64,000 nt of DNA from Streptomyces sp. Root431 (GTDB lineage: Bacteria > Actinomycetota > Actinomycetes > Streptomycetales > Streptomycetaceae): assembly GCF_001426585.1 (NCBI RefSeq), contig NZ_LMEI01000007.1, positions 490,950 to 554,949 on the forward strand. The letters run 5' to 3'. Each line of letters starts with the position of its first letter. The first letter of the stretch is position 1. The notes beneath the pieces were generated by a model. That model was not told the DNA's origin. It saw only the letters and a program-made list of their open reading frames with translations, and ran no database searches. Below, piece by piece: positions 34,946 to 43,000 of this stretch. Position numbers and translations under genes: made by a program.

Positions 34946-36085
34946 ATGATGCCGGGGGAACGGGCACCCGACCCGCGGGAGGCACGGAACGCCGCGGAGT
35001 TCGTCGCGTGCCTCCAGGCGCTCAAGGACTGGTCCGGCCTGACCTACCGCGAGCTCTCGGCCAGGGCCGAGGCGCGCGGCGACGTCCTGCCCCGGTCCAC
35101 CGTCGCCAACATGCTGTCCCGCGCCACCGTCCCCCGCGAGGAGCTCCTGATCTCCTTCGTCCGCGCGTGCGGGATCGGACCGGACGAGCTTGAGGAGTGG
35201 CAGGCGGTACGGAAGGCACTCGCGGTACGGGGGGTGTACGCACCCGCCGACGAGGGCCCGGCCGAGGGAGCCGATCCGGGCGACGGAGCCGACTCGGACG
35301 AGGGTGCCGACTCGGACGGGGGCGCCGATTCGGGCGACGGTGCCGATTCGGACGAGGGTGCCGGCGAGGGATCCGACGAAGGCCCGGTCGGGAATGCCTC
35401 CCCGGACGACGACCCCGATCACGCCGTCGGCCCCTCCGTCGTCTGGCCCGGGGACCCCGCGGAGCCGATGGACGGCGAACCCGCGGCCCCGCCGCCGGGG
35501 CCCCGGTCCCGGATACGCCGTGCCCTCGTCGCGACGGTCGCAGTGGCCGGGCTCGTCCTCGCCGGGTTCAGCGTCGTCGCCGTCCTGCGGGACGGGCACG
35601 GCGCCCACCCGCCCCGTACTCTCACCGCGCCCGCCGCCGGCGACGTCCGCATCCGGGTGATCGGCGCGGACCTGTGCCTCGGCGAGCGGCGCGGCTCCCG
35701 CACCGGGCAGATCCACCAGGTGCCGTGCGCCGACGCGAAGGTGCCGCTCTACTCGCTGGCGGACCGGGGCAAGGGCCGGTGGAGGATCGTTTCGGACCAC
35801 CCGGACTACGGCCCCGGCTGCTCCGGCATACCCTCCGGCGGTCGCATACCCGACGCCGCGTACGAGGACTCCGAGTGCGGCGACCCGAGCCGGATCGAGG
35901 AGTTCTTCATGGAGCCGTACGGCACCCCCGTCGAGGGCTACCGGATCGTGCCGGCGGGCTCCGCGACGCCCGGCAGCTGCGTCACCGTCGTCGGGGACCG
36001 CTCGGCGGCCTGGGCGCGACTGGCCCAGGCCCCCTGCGCGTCGGACGCGGACGGTCAGCTCTTCAGCTTCGACCGCAGGAACTGA
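34946..36085 (+). CDS. Membrane-anchored HTH protein with acidic repeat linker and exported C-terminal domain
   Basis: 379 residues; the second ATG codon could equally be the start. Residues 10-95 are an XRE-like helix-turn-helix (LTYRELSARAEARGDVLPRSTVANML). Residues 100-145 hold five copies of GADSDE. A single transmembrane helix lies near residue 195 (ALVATVAVAGLVLAGFSVVAVL). The last 165 residues would be outside the cell and contain five cysteines and a beta-rich ricin-like look (DLCLGERRGSRTGQIHQVPC). The plan suggests an outside-in sensor or a RodZ-like scaffold. The exact function is unknown. Confidence 0.78.
   Translation: MMPGERAPDPREARNAAEFVACLQALKDWSGLTYRELSARAEARGDVLPRSTVANMLSRATVPREELLISFVRACGIGPDELEEWQAVRKALAVRGVYAPADEGPAEGADPGDGADSDEGADSDGGADSGDGADSDEGAGEGSDEGPVGNASPDDDPDHAVGPSVVWPGDPAEPMDGEPAAPPPGPRSRIRRALVATVAVAGLVLAGFSVVAVLRDGHGAHPPRTLTAPAAGDVRIRVIGADLCLGERRGSRTGQIHQVPCADAKVPLYSLADRGKGRWRIVSDHPDYGPGCSGIPSGGRIPDAAYEDSECGDPSRIEEFFMEPYGTPVEGYRIVPAGSATPGSCVTVVGDRSAAWARLAQAPCASDADGQLFSFDRRN
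35267..35356 (+). repeat. Five 18-bp tandem repeats (GADSDE) in the HTH/TM protein
   Basis: Five in-frame 18-bp units encode GADPGD, GADSDE, GADSDG, GADSGD and GADSDE. They form a strongly acidic linker between the DNA-binding and membrane parts. Confidence 0.88.
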
Positions 36086-36830
36086 CCCGCTGGACGGGGT
36101 CCACCAGCCGGGCCCTGAGCGCCGTCACCACCGCCGGGTCGAGCCCGACGCGGCCGGTGACGTACCCGTACACCGAGCCGTACCGCTCGCGCAGGTCCGC
36201 GAGGAACAGCCGGATGATGTCGGCCGGCGCCCGGCCGTACCCCGGCCAGCGGAGCTCGCGGCCCGGGTGCGAGGCCCGCCAGTCGGCGATCAGCCGCTCC
36301 GTGGCCAGCTCCGTGAGCGCGAAGTCCGCGAGGATCTCCTCGTCGGGGACGTCGAGGAGCGCGAGGACGACGGCCGCGATGAGCCCCGTGCGGTCCTTGC
36401 CGGAGGCGCAGTGGAAGACGAGCGGGCCGTCGGCGGCGGCGATGACCTCCAGAGCGGTACGGATCTCCTCCGTGCCGTCCTCGGCGACCTCGGCGAACCG
36501 GTCGGCGAGGTAACGCCACGGGTCGAGGTCCGGGTCGATCTCCGCCTGGTCGTACGGCCGGTGCTCGATGGACAGGTTGTGCCAGGAGACCTCCTCGGTC
36601 TCCGGCAGGCGGCCCTTGGCGTCGATCTCCCACGGGTAGCGCAGGTCGATCACGGTGGCCACGCCCAGCGCGCGGAAGGCGGCGAGGTCGTCGGGGCCGG
36701 CTTCCGCGAGCTTGGCCAGGGAGTCGGAGCGGTAGAGGGTCTCCCACCGTACGGTCCCGCCGTCGGCGGTCCGATAGCCGCCCAGGTCACGGAAGTTGTG
36801 GAGTCGTTCGAAGGGTACGTGTCGTCTCAC
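36063..36830 (-). CDS. Tyrosine/dual-specificity protein phosphatase
   Basis: 255 residues from a GTG at MRRHVPFERLHNFRDLGGYR. The CX5R active site is HCASGKDRTG (Cys141, Arg147), typical of the PtpB-like tyrosine/lipid phosphatase group, and NFRDLGGY is the group's N-terminal signature. It probably acts in the cytoplasm; substrates may be phosphotyrosine proteins or phosphoinositides. Its last 23 bases overlap the end of the convergent membrane HTH gene. Confidence 0.9.
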   Translation of the reverse strand: MRRHVPFERLHNFRDLGGYRTADGGTVRWETLYRSDSLAKLAEAGPDDLAAFRALGVATVIDLRYPWEIDAKGRLPETEEVSWHNLSIEHRPYDQAEIDPDLDPWRYLADRFAEVAEDGTEEIRTALEVIAAADGPLVFHCASGKDRTGLIAAVVLALLDVPDEEILADFALTELATERLIADWRASHPGRELRWPGYGRAPADIIRLFLADLRERYGSVYGYVTGRVGLDPAVVTALRARLVDPVQRVSSCGRS

Positions 36831-36889
36831 GGCCGCCAATCTACGTCCCCCCGGGGTAGACCGTCCGGCCGCTACGGCCGATGCGACCG

Positions 36890-37561
36890 CTACAGACCCA
36901 CCGCCGCCCAGAAGTGCCCGGTGATCTCCTCCAGGTACGCGCGCCCCTCGTCGCCCGTCGCCCCCGAGGCGCCCCAGCTGCTGGTCGCCGCCATCCGCGC
37001 GTGGTAGTCCGTGTGCAGGCGCTGGAGCGCCGACTCCACGGTCCGCTTGGGCAGCGGCACCACCTTCACGGCCGGTTTCACATAGGCCTGCCAGCGGGTG
37101 GTGGCCGCGTCGCGCAGGAGCTCGGCGAGGCTCTCGTCGCCGCCGGTGGCCGTGATCAGCGCGCGCGGGCCGAGGCCGAGGACCTCCGCGAGGGCGGCCG
37201 TCTGGCGTTCGGTGCCGCGCCAGCGGCCTTCGTCCTCCATCTGCTGATAGACGTGGGCCGCGACGCCGATCCGCCGGGCCAGCTCGTCCGCGGAGAGCGC
37301 GCGGGCCAGCCGGTGCTCGCGCAGGGTCGTGGCGGCGGCGATGAGCTCGGAGGGAGCGCACCACAGCACGCCCGCGAGGGCGGTGAGCTCCTGCTCGGTC
37401 GGGAGGACGCGGCCGCGTTCCCAGGCGACGACGGTGTCGGGGTTGACGAACAAGCCGTACTGGGCGCGGAGGCCGTACGCGACATGTCCCGGGGCCATGC
37501 CGAGTCCTTCGCGCAGAGTGCGCGCGGCCAGGCCGTTGAAGGGGGGAGAGGGTTGGTGCAC
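36890..37561 (-). CDS. Helix-turn-helix (XRE-type) regulator
   Basis: 223 residues from a GTG. Two XRE-type HTH modules appear in tandem: residues 15-70 (LREGLGMAPGHVAYGLRAQY, NPDTVVAWERGRVLPTEQEL) and residues 82-125 (LARALSADELARRIGVAAHVYQQMEDEGR). The C-terminal 90 residues have no recognised domain. The phosphatase start is 59 bases downstream on the same strand, so the two may be cotranscribed. The target is unknown. Confidence 0.82.
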   Translation of the reverse strand: MHQPSPPFNGLAARTLREGLGMAPGHVAYGLRAQYGLFVNPDTVVAWERGRVLPTEQELTALAGVLWCAPSELIAAATTLREHRLARALSADELARRIGVAAHVYQQMEDEGRWRGTERQTAALAEVLGLGPRALITATGGDESLAELLRDAATTRWQAYVKPAVKVVPLPKRTVESALQRLHTDYHARMAATSSWGASGATGDEGRAYLEEITGHFWAAVGL

Positions 37562-37652
37562 CCGGCCACGGTAGGTGCGGACGGTGACGGCTGGCTACGG
37601 TGCGTTCCCCCAACGTGCGACGTCGTAGGAACGTGGGAACCGAGCAGTAACC

Positions 37653-37668
37653 GCTGGTCGGTACCAGC
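37653..37668. promoter_or_regulatory. GCTGGT-N4-ACCAGC palindrome upstream of the HTH gene
   Basis: Perfect 6-bp arms, 92 bases upstream of the HTH regulator's GTG. The half-site TGGT resembles GntR/HutC-type operators such as DasR sites only loosely. It is a possible operator. Confidence 0.25.
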
Positions 37669-37673
37669 AGGCC

Positions 37674-37712
37674 GGAAAACCACGGAATCCGCAGGTCAGT
37701 GGCCGTGGTTCC
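37674..37712 (-). terminator. Probable terminator after dctR
   Basis: Arms GGAA(AA)CCACGG and CCGTGGTTCC with a two-base bulge and a 17-base loop, starting 7 bases after the response-regulator stop on the minus strand. Confidence 0.45.
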
Positions 37713-37718
37713 GGTGCT

Positions 37719-38414
37719 TCAGCGGCCGCGCGCCCGGCCGTCGAGCCAGCGGTACTGGAGCTCGGGCCGCCCGATCTGCCCGTACTGCGGGGCGCGTACG
37801 GCCCGGCCCTCGGTCACGAGGTGCTCCAGGTAGCGGCGGGCGGTGATCCGGGAGATCCCGACCGTCGCGCCAGCCTCGGCGGCGGTGACCCCGGCCGGGG
37901 TGTCCCGGAGGGTACGCGTGACGGCCTCCAGGGTCGGGGCGCTGAGCCCCTTCGGCAGCGTGGCGGGGTGCGGGGCCCGGAGCGTGGCGAGCGCCCGGTC
38001 CACCTCGTCCTGCCCCGAGGCCTCCCCGGCGGACGCCCGGAACTCCGCGTACCGCGCGAGCCGGTCCCGGAGCGTGGCGAAGGCGAAGGGCTTCAGGACG
38101 TACTGGACGACGCCGAGGGAGACGCCCTCGCGGACGACCGCCAGGTCGCGGGCGGAGGTCACGGCGATCACGTCGGCGGAGTGCCCCGCGGCGCGGAGCG
38201 CGCGCAGCAGGTGGAGGCCGTGGCCGTCCGGCAGGTAGAGGTCGAGCAGGATCAGATCGACCGGCGTCCGGTCGAGCACCCGCACGGCGGCGGCCCGCGA
38301 GTGGGCGATCCCGACGACGGTGAAGCCCTCGACCCGCCCGGCGTAGAGCGCGTGGGCGTCGGCGGCGACGGGGTCGTCTTCGACGACGAGGACACGGAGG
38401 GGACGCGTACTCAC
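37719..38414 (-). CDS. dctR: CitB/DctR-type response regulator
   Basis: 231 residues from a GTG that overlaps the kinase stop (GTGA). The receiver domain has the acidic pair in VLVVEDDP, the phosphoacceptor Asp58 in LILLDLYLPDGHG, Thr/Ser in AVTSARD and Lys in YVLKPFAF. The C-terminal 70 residues hold a CitB-type HTH (TAAEAGATVGISRITARRYLEHL). It pairs with the kinase upstream and probably controls the divergent dicarboxylate transporter gene. The symbol follows the family and context, not experiment. Confidence 0.87.
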   Translation of the reverse strand: MSTRPLRVLVVEDDPVAADAHALYAGRVEGFTVVGIAHSRAAAVRVLDRTPVDLILLDLYLPDGHGLHLLRALRAAGHSADVIAVTSARDLAVVREGVSLGVVQYVLKPFAFATLRDRLARYAEFRASAGEASGQDEVDRALATLRAPHPATLPKGLSAPTLEAVTRTLRDTPAGVTAAEAGATVGISRITARRYLEHLVTEGRAVRAPQYGQIGRPELQYRWLDGRARGR

Positions 38415-40249
38415 GGGGTCACCTCGGGTCGGGTCGGGGTGGTGCGGGCGGTGTCTGTGGTGTCTGCGGCGCCGGCGGTGTCTGCAGCGCGGATGGTGCC
38501 TGTGGTGCCTGTGGTGCCTGTGGTGTCTGCGGTGCCTGCCGTGCCGTCGGTCGGGCCGGACGCCGAGGCGATTCCGCCGGCCGGCGCGGGCGCCGATGCC
38601 GTGCCGTTCGGCACGAGCAGGGCATCCGCCTCCCCGCCGGCCGCCCCCGCCCGTCCGTCCCTCGGCAGCGGCAGTCGTACGGTGAACTCCGCGCCGCCCT
38701 CCGCCGCGTCCGCCAGCTCCAGGGTGCCGGAGGCGCGGGAGACCGCCTGGCCCACCAGGGCCAGGCCGAGGCCGCGGCCCGGGCCGCGGGTCGACCAGCC
38801 GCGGCCCAGGACCGCGTCCCGGTCGGCCGGGCGGACGCCGGGGCCGCTGTCCCCGACCCGCAGCAGCAGCTCGCCGTCGCCGGCCCGGGCCGCGACCGTG
38901 ACCTTCACGCGCGCGTGCGGGGTCCCGCCCACCGCCTCCACGGCGTTGTCGATGAGGTTGCCCAGGATCGTGACCAGGTCGCGGGAGGGCACGGCAGCCG
39001 GCACCCGGCCGTCGTCGATCCGGCTGTCCTCGGTCAGCACCAGCTCCACGCCCCGCTCGTTGGCCTGCGCCGCCTTGCCGAGCAGCAGCGCCGCGAGGAC
39101 CGGTTCGCCGACCGCGTCGACGACCCGGTCGGTGAGCGCCTGCGCGAGCTCCAGCTCCGCCGTCGCGAACTCCACCGCCTCGGCCACCCGCCCCAGTTCG
39201 ATGAGCGACACCACGGTGTGCAGCCGGTTCGCCGCCTCGTGGGCCTGGGAGCGGAGCGCCTCCGTGAAGCCGCGCTCGGAGTCCAACTCCCCGGACAGCG
39301 CCTGGAGTTCCGTACGGTCCCGGAGCGTGACGACCGTGCCGCGCCGCTCCCCGCCGACCACCGGGCGGGTGCTGACGACGAGCACCCGGTCGGCCGTCAG
39401 ATGGGTCTCGTCCACCCGCGGCTCGGAGGAGAGCAGTGCGCCCGTCAGCGGTGCGGGCAGGCCGAGTTCGGCGGCCGAGCGGCCGACGACCCCCTCGTCC
39501 AGACCGAGCAACTCCCGTGCCCCGTCGTTGATGAGGGCGATCCGCCGCCGTCCGTCGAGCATCACGAGACCTTCGCGTACGGCGTGCAGCGCGGCCTCGT
39601 GGTAGTCGTGCATCCGGCTCAGCTCCGCCGCGTTCATGCCGTGCGTGTGGCGGCGCAGCCGGGCGTTGACGACGTACGTCCCGGCGCCGCCGAGCGCGAG
39701 CGCCGCGCCCGCCATGCCGAGGAGGGCGGTGACCTGCTCCCGTACCTGCTCGCTGATCCTCTCGATCGTGATGCCCGCGCTGACGAGGGCGACGATCCGG
39801 CCGTCGTCGTCGTACACGGGCGCCACCGTCCGGACGGACGGTCCGAGCACGCCGAGGTGCGTCTCGGAGAAGGTCCGGCCCCGTACCGCCTCCTCGATGT
39901 GACCGAGGTACGTGCGGCCGATCTGGGCGGGCTCCGGGTGCGTCCAGCGGGTCCCGTCCGGCGCCATGATCACGACGAAGGCGACGTCCGCGTGGCGGCG
40001 CAGCGACTCCGTGTACGGCTGGAGCGCCGCCGACGGGTCGGCCGAGCGGGCCGCGGCCACCACGGAGGGCGAGTCGGCGACGGCCGCGGCGGTCGCCGTC
40101 GACTGGCGGCGCGCGGTCTCCTCGGCCTGGGCCCGGTCCGTGACGTACGCGAAGACCGCGCAGCCCGCCACGACGACGGCCACGAGCACGACCTGCATGG
40201 CGAAGAGCTGACCGGCCAGGCTGCGGGGGCGGGGACGGGGGAAACGCAT
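38411..40249 (-). CDS. dctS: CitA/DcuS-type sensor histidine kinase
   Basis: 612 residues. Transmembrane helix 1 is at residues 15-35, an extracytoplasmic PAS/sCACHE domain at about 40-175 (HADVAFVVIMAPDGTRWTHP, LGVLGPSVRTVAPVYDDDGR), helix 2 near 185-205, and a cytoplasmic PAS at about 220-320. The phosphoacceptor lies in LRSQAHEAANRLHTVVSL, and the ATPase has NLIDNAVEAVG and GLGLALVGQAV. It is expected to sense C4-dicarboxylates or citrate. The last 60 residues are a low-complexity Thr/Ala/Asp/Gly tail with 9-bp repeats, unusual for this family. Confidence 0.88.
   Translation of the reverse strand: MRFPRPRPRSLAGQLFAMQVVLVAVVVAGCAVFAYVTDRAQAEETARRQSTATAAAVADSPSVVAAARSADPSAALQPYTESLRRHADVAFVVIMAPDGTRWTHPEPAQIGRTYLGHIEEAVRGRTFSETHLGVLGPSVRTVAPVYDDDGRIVALVSAGITIERISEQVREQVTALLGMAGAALALGGAGTYVVNARLRRHTHGMNAAELSRMHDYHEAALHAVREGLVMLDGRRRIALINDGARELLGLDEGVVGRSAAELGLPAPLTGALLSSEPRVDETHLTADRVLVVSTRPVVGGERRGTVVTLRDRTELQALSGELDSERGFTEALRSQAHEAANRLHTVVSLIELGRVAEAVEFATAELELAQALTDRVVDAVGEPVLAALLLGKAAQANERGVELVLTEDSRIDDGRVPAAVPSRDLVTILGNLIDNAVEAVGGTPHARVKVTVAARAGDGELLLRVGDSGPGVRPADRDAVLGRGWSTRGPGRGLGLALVGQAVSRASGTLELADAAEGGAEFTVRLPLPRDGRAGAAGGEADALLVPNGTASAPAPAGGIASASGPTDGTAGTADTTGTTGTTGTIRAADTAGAADTTDTARTTPTRPEVTP
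38495..38539 (-). repeat. Five 9-bp repeats in the sensor kinase tail
   Basis: Five consecutive 9-bp units of GGTGCCTGT or single-base variants on the plus strand encode GTT/TGT-type tripeptides near the kinase C-terminus. Similar degenerate units flank the tract on both sides. Confidence 0.75.
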
Positions 40250-40391
40250 GCGGGTAAGTGTGCACGGCCGCATTTGCGCCAGGGCATTGCGTTCCCGAAT
40301 CGTTCTCTTCCCGCAGGCCCGGGCACGGTCCTGTCCCGGCCCCGCTCCGACCCCGCCGGATGTTTCGGTCGTGAACGAAACGTACGCAACC

Positions 40392-40405
40392 GTGACCCGG
40401 GTCAC
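40392..40405. promoter_or_regulatory. Crp-like palindrome upstream of dctA
   Basis: GTGACCCGGGTCAC is a perfect 14-bp palindrome that fits the GTGA-N6-TCAC core of cAMP receptor protein sites. It lies 63 bases upstream of the dctA start and 143 bases from the divergent kinase start. Confidence 0.45.
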
Positions 40406-40468
40406 AGGCTGATGGATAGTCGCGGAGTCCACCGGGACGTGGACACCCACCAGCGCGAGGAGGACCCC

Positions 40469-41821
40469 GTGGCCGCACGACGGGACCGTACCCACTATCT
40501 GTATCTGGCCGTCATCGGCGCCGTACTGCTCGGCATCGCGGTCGGCTTCCTGGCGCCGGGCGTCGCCGTCGAGCTCAAGCCGTTGGGCACCGGCTTCGTG
40601 AACCTGATCAAGATGATGATCTCGCCGATCATCTTCTGCACGATCGTCCTCGGCGTCGGATCGGTCCGCAAGGCCGCGAAGGTCGGCGCCGTCGGCGGCC
40701 TCGCCCTCGGCTACTTCCTCGTGATGTCGACCGTCGCACTCGCGATCGGCCTGCTCGTCGGCAACCTCCTGGAGCCCGGTTCCGGCCTCCACCTCACCAA
40801 GGAGATCGCCGAGGCCGGCGCCAAGCAGGCCGAGGGCGCGAGCGAGTCCACGCCGGACTTCCTGCTCGGGATCATCCCCACCACCCTCGTCTCCGCCTTC
40901 ACCGAGGGCGAGGTCCTCCAGACGCTCCTCGTCGCCCTGCTCGCGGGCTTCGCGCTCCAGGCGATGGGCGCCGCCGGGGAGCCCGTGCTGCGCGGGATCG
41001 GCCACATCCAGCGGCTCGTCTTCCGCATCCTCGCGATGATCATGTGGGTCGCCCCGATCGGCGCGTTCGGCGCGATCGCCGCCGTCGTCGGCGCGACCGG
41101 CATCGACGCCCTCAAGTCCCTCGCCGTCATCATGATCGGCTTCTATCTGACCTGTGGACTCTTCGTCTTCGTCGTGCTCGGCGCGATCCTGCGACTGGTC
41201 GCCGGGATCAACATCTGGACGCTGCTGAGGTACCTGGGCCGCGAGTTCCTGCTGATCCTGTCCACCTCCTCCTCGGAGTCCGCGCTGCCGCGGCTCATCG
41301 CGAAGATGGAGCACCTGGGCGTCAGCAAGCCGGTCGTCGGCATCACCGTCCCGACGGGCTACTCCTTCAACCTCGACGGCACCGCGATCTACCTGACGAT
41401 GGCCTCCCTCTTCGTCGCCGAGGCGATGGGCGACCCGCTCTCGCTCGGCGAGCAGATCTCGCTCCTCGTCTTCATGATCATCGCCTCGAAGGGTGCGGCG
41501 GGCGTCACCGGCGCGGGCCTCGCGACCCTCGCGGGCGGCCTCCAGTCCCACCGGCCCGAACTGGTCGACGGGGTGGGCCTGATCGTCGGCATCGACCGCT
41601 TCATGAGCGAGGCCCGCGCCCTCACCAACTTCGCGGGCAACGCCGTCGCCACCGTCCTCGTCGGAACCTGGACGAAGGAGATCGACAAGGCGAGGGTCGC
41701 GGAGGTCCTGGCCGGGCACATTCCCTTCGACGAGAAGACCCTCGTCGACGATCACGCGCCGGCCCCGGTCCCGGACCAGCGGACCGAGGACGGCGAGGAG
41801 AAGGCCCGCGCGGGCGTCTGA
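40469..41821 (+). CDS. dctA: C4-dicarboxylate:cation symporter DctA
   Basis: 450 residues from a GTG after GAGGAGG; the upstream in-frame stretch overlaps the promoter. The SDF/DAACS fold is clear: the serine-rich re-entrant loop LSTSSSESALPRL, the TGYSFNLDGTAIYLTMA cation/substrate motif and the second hairpin IIASKGAAGVTGAG, with about eight membrane helices. It imports succinate, fumarate or malate with H+ or Na+. It is divergent from the DctS/DctR pair, the standard regulatory arrangement. Confidence 0.95.
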   Translation: MAARRDRTHYLYLAVIGAVLLGIAVGFLAPGVAVELKPLGTGFVNLIKMMISPIIFCTIVLGVGSVRKAAKVGAVGGLALGYFLVMSTVALAIGLLVGNLLEPGSGLHLTKEIAEAGAKQAEGASESTPDFLLGIIPTTLVSAFTEGEVLQTLLVALLAGFALQAMGAAGEPVLRGIGHIQRLVFRILAMIMWVAPIGAFGAIAAVVGATGIDALKSLAVIMIGFYLTCGLFVFVVLGAILRLVAGINIWTLLRYLGREFLLILSTSSSESALPRLIAKMEHLGVSKPVVGITVPTGYSFNLDGTAIYLTMASLFVAEAMGDPLSLGEQISLLVFMIIASKGAAGVTGAGLATLAGGLQSHRPELVDGVGLIVGIDRFMSEARALTNFAGNAVATVLVGTWTKEIDKARVAEVLAGHIPFDEKTLVDDHAPAPVPDQRTEDGEEKARAGV

Positions 41822-41834
41822 CCGCGGGGACCTC

Positions 41835-41866
41835 GAAGACCCGAAGCCCCGAAGACCCGAAGCCCC
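41835..41866. repeat. Two 16-bp direct repeats after dctA
   Basis: GAAGACCCGAAGCCCC occurs twice in perfect tandem just after the dctA stop, followed at once by a hairpin. The stretch also contains GAC/TCC microsatellite-like words around 41928-41960. Confidence 0.8.
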
Positions 41867-41889
41867 GTCCGGGTCGTCACGACCCGGAC
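41867..41889 (+). terminator. Terminator after dctA
   Basis: GTCCGGGTCG, loop TCA, then the exact complement: a perfect 10-bp stem 46 bases after the dctA stop. Confidence 0.65.
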
Positions 41890-41993
41890 GACCCGCATGA
41901 CCCCGAAGACCCCGTCGGATCACCACGACTCCTACGACTCCGACGACTCCGACGACTCCGAGTCCCGGGCCTTGAGCCGGATCCGGGCCTCGG

Positions 41994-42041
41994 GAGAGGG
42001 ACCGGTCCCGACCGCGCAGGCGGCCGGGACCGGTCCCTCTC
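41994..42041. terminator. Bidirectional terminator between dctA and the DUF1996 gene
   Basis: A perfect 17-bp stem beginning GAGAGGGACCGGTCCCG with a 14-base loop that itself pairs CCGC with GCGG. It ends 13 bases from the DUF1996 stop. Confidence 0.85.
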
Positions 42042-42053
42042 GTGTTCACCTCC

Positions 42054-42986
42054 CTACTGCTGGATCGGCCGGCCGTCGGTCCCGCAGATGTAGCCGGCGT
42101 TGATGCAGTCGGCGACCCGGCGTCTGAGCTCGCCCTCGTCCCAGGCGTTGAAGAAGTCGCCGTGGAAGGTGTAGCCGGGCGCGTCCGTCACGTTCGTTCC
42201 GTTCCGGGTGCCCGCCAGGCTCAGTCCGCCGCCGTTCACCGGCCAGGTGATCAGCAGTTCCAGGCGGGGCACCGGGACGGGGTGGCTCGCCGGGCAGCTC
42301 GGCCCCGTCGCGTACGTCATGTGGTCGCGGTGGTTGGGGCTGTCCAGGTTCTTCCCGTCCCAGCAGGTCGGGAAGTCCAGGTAGTTCTCCAGCTTGGTGC
42401 CGGGCGGGCAGTTCATGAAGTCCCGCCCGGACTCCGTCCGGCCGACGCAGGACCAGCGCGCGGCCGGGTTCTGCTCGGGTCCCGTGGCCAGCGCGTTGCC
42501 GACGACGTACCGTAGTCCGCGCGGGTGCGCGACGGCGCGGGTGGGGTCGGTGAGGCCCTGGTAGTAGACGGTGACGCGCTCGGGGGCGACGGGCACGCCG
42601 TTCTGGTAGAGGGTCGGCGTCCAGTAGGAGGACAGGTCGGTCTGCGGGGTGCAGTTGGTGGTGCCGGCGGCCAGCGACTGGAGCGTCGAGGAGGCGTTCG
42701 CGGTCCTGTTCCCGTAGAACTCGTGGATGTGCGAGCGGCCCGCCTGCCCGGGGAAGACGATCGGGTCGTCGCCGCGGCGGTGGCTGGAGAAGCAGTCCGC
42801 GCGGAACTCCGAGCCGCGCAGCGGGGCCGCGGCCTGGGCGACGATCGCCGCCTGCTGGGCCTTCGTGTACGTGTACCGGTGGGCCGCGTGGCCCGAGGAG
42901 TGGTCCGTCCGGGCGGTCGTGCACCCGGCGGTGGCGAGGACCAGGACGGCGCCCGCGCCGGCGAGCAGCCTGCGGATCCGATGCAT
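42054..42986 (-). CDS. DUF1996 domain-containing lipoprotein
   Basis: 310 residues. The signal peptide MHRIRRLLAGAGAVLVLATAGC has an LATAGC lipobox, so the protein is surface anchored. The DUF1996 body begins near residue 55 with FRADCFSSHRRGDDPIVFPG and has HIHEFYGN, YWTPTLYQNG, CPPGT and HRDHMTYA, with eight cysteines likely disulfide-bonded. The family is common in fungi and actinomycetes with no known reaction. It is encoded 14 bases downstream of a secreted GH16 enzyme, so the pair is probably one operon acting on the same glucan; that is inference. Confidence 0.85.
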   Translation of the reverse strand: MHRIRRLLAGAGAVLVLATAGCTTARTDHSSGHAAHRYTYTKAQQAAIVAQAAAPLRGSEFRADCFSSHRRGDDPIVFPGQAGRSHIHEFYGNRTANASSTLQSLAAGTTNCTPQTDLSSYWTPTLYQNGVPVAPERVTVYYQGLTDPTRAVAHPRGLRYVVGNALATGPEQNPAARWSCVGRTESGRDFMNCPPGTKLENYLDFPTCWDGKNLDSPNHRDHMTYATGPSCPASHPVPVPRLELLITWPVNGGGLSLAGTRNGTNVTDAPGYTFHGDFFNAWDEGELRRRVADCINAGYICGTDGRPIQQ

Positions 42987-43000
42987 GGTGGCGCCCCCGC

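Noticed and set aside
36866..36880. CGGCCG-N3-CGGCCG hairpin between the HTH gene and the phosphatase
   Set aside because: Too short and too GC-rich to separate from background, and it lies between genes that may be cotranscribed.
37719..40478. Single long frame joining the response regulator and kinase region as one protein
   Set aside because: The kinase and regulator are in different frames with a GTGA overlap. The long frame translates the kinase region out of frame into Arg/Gly-rich sequence.
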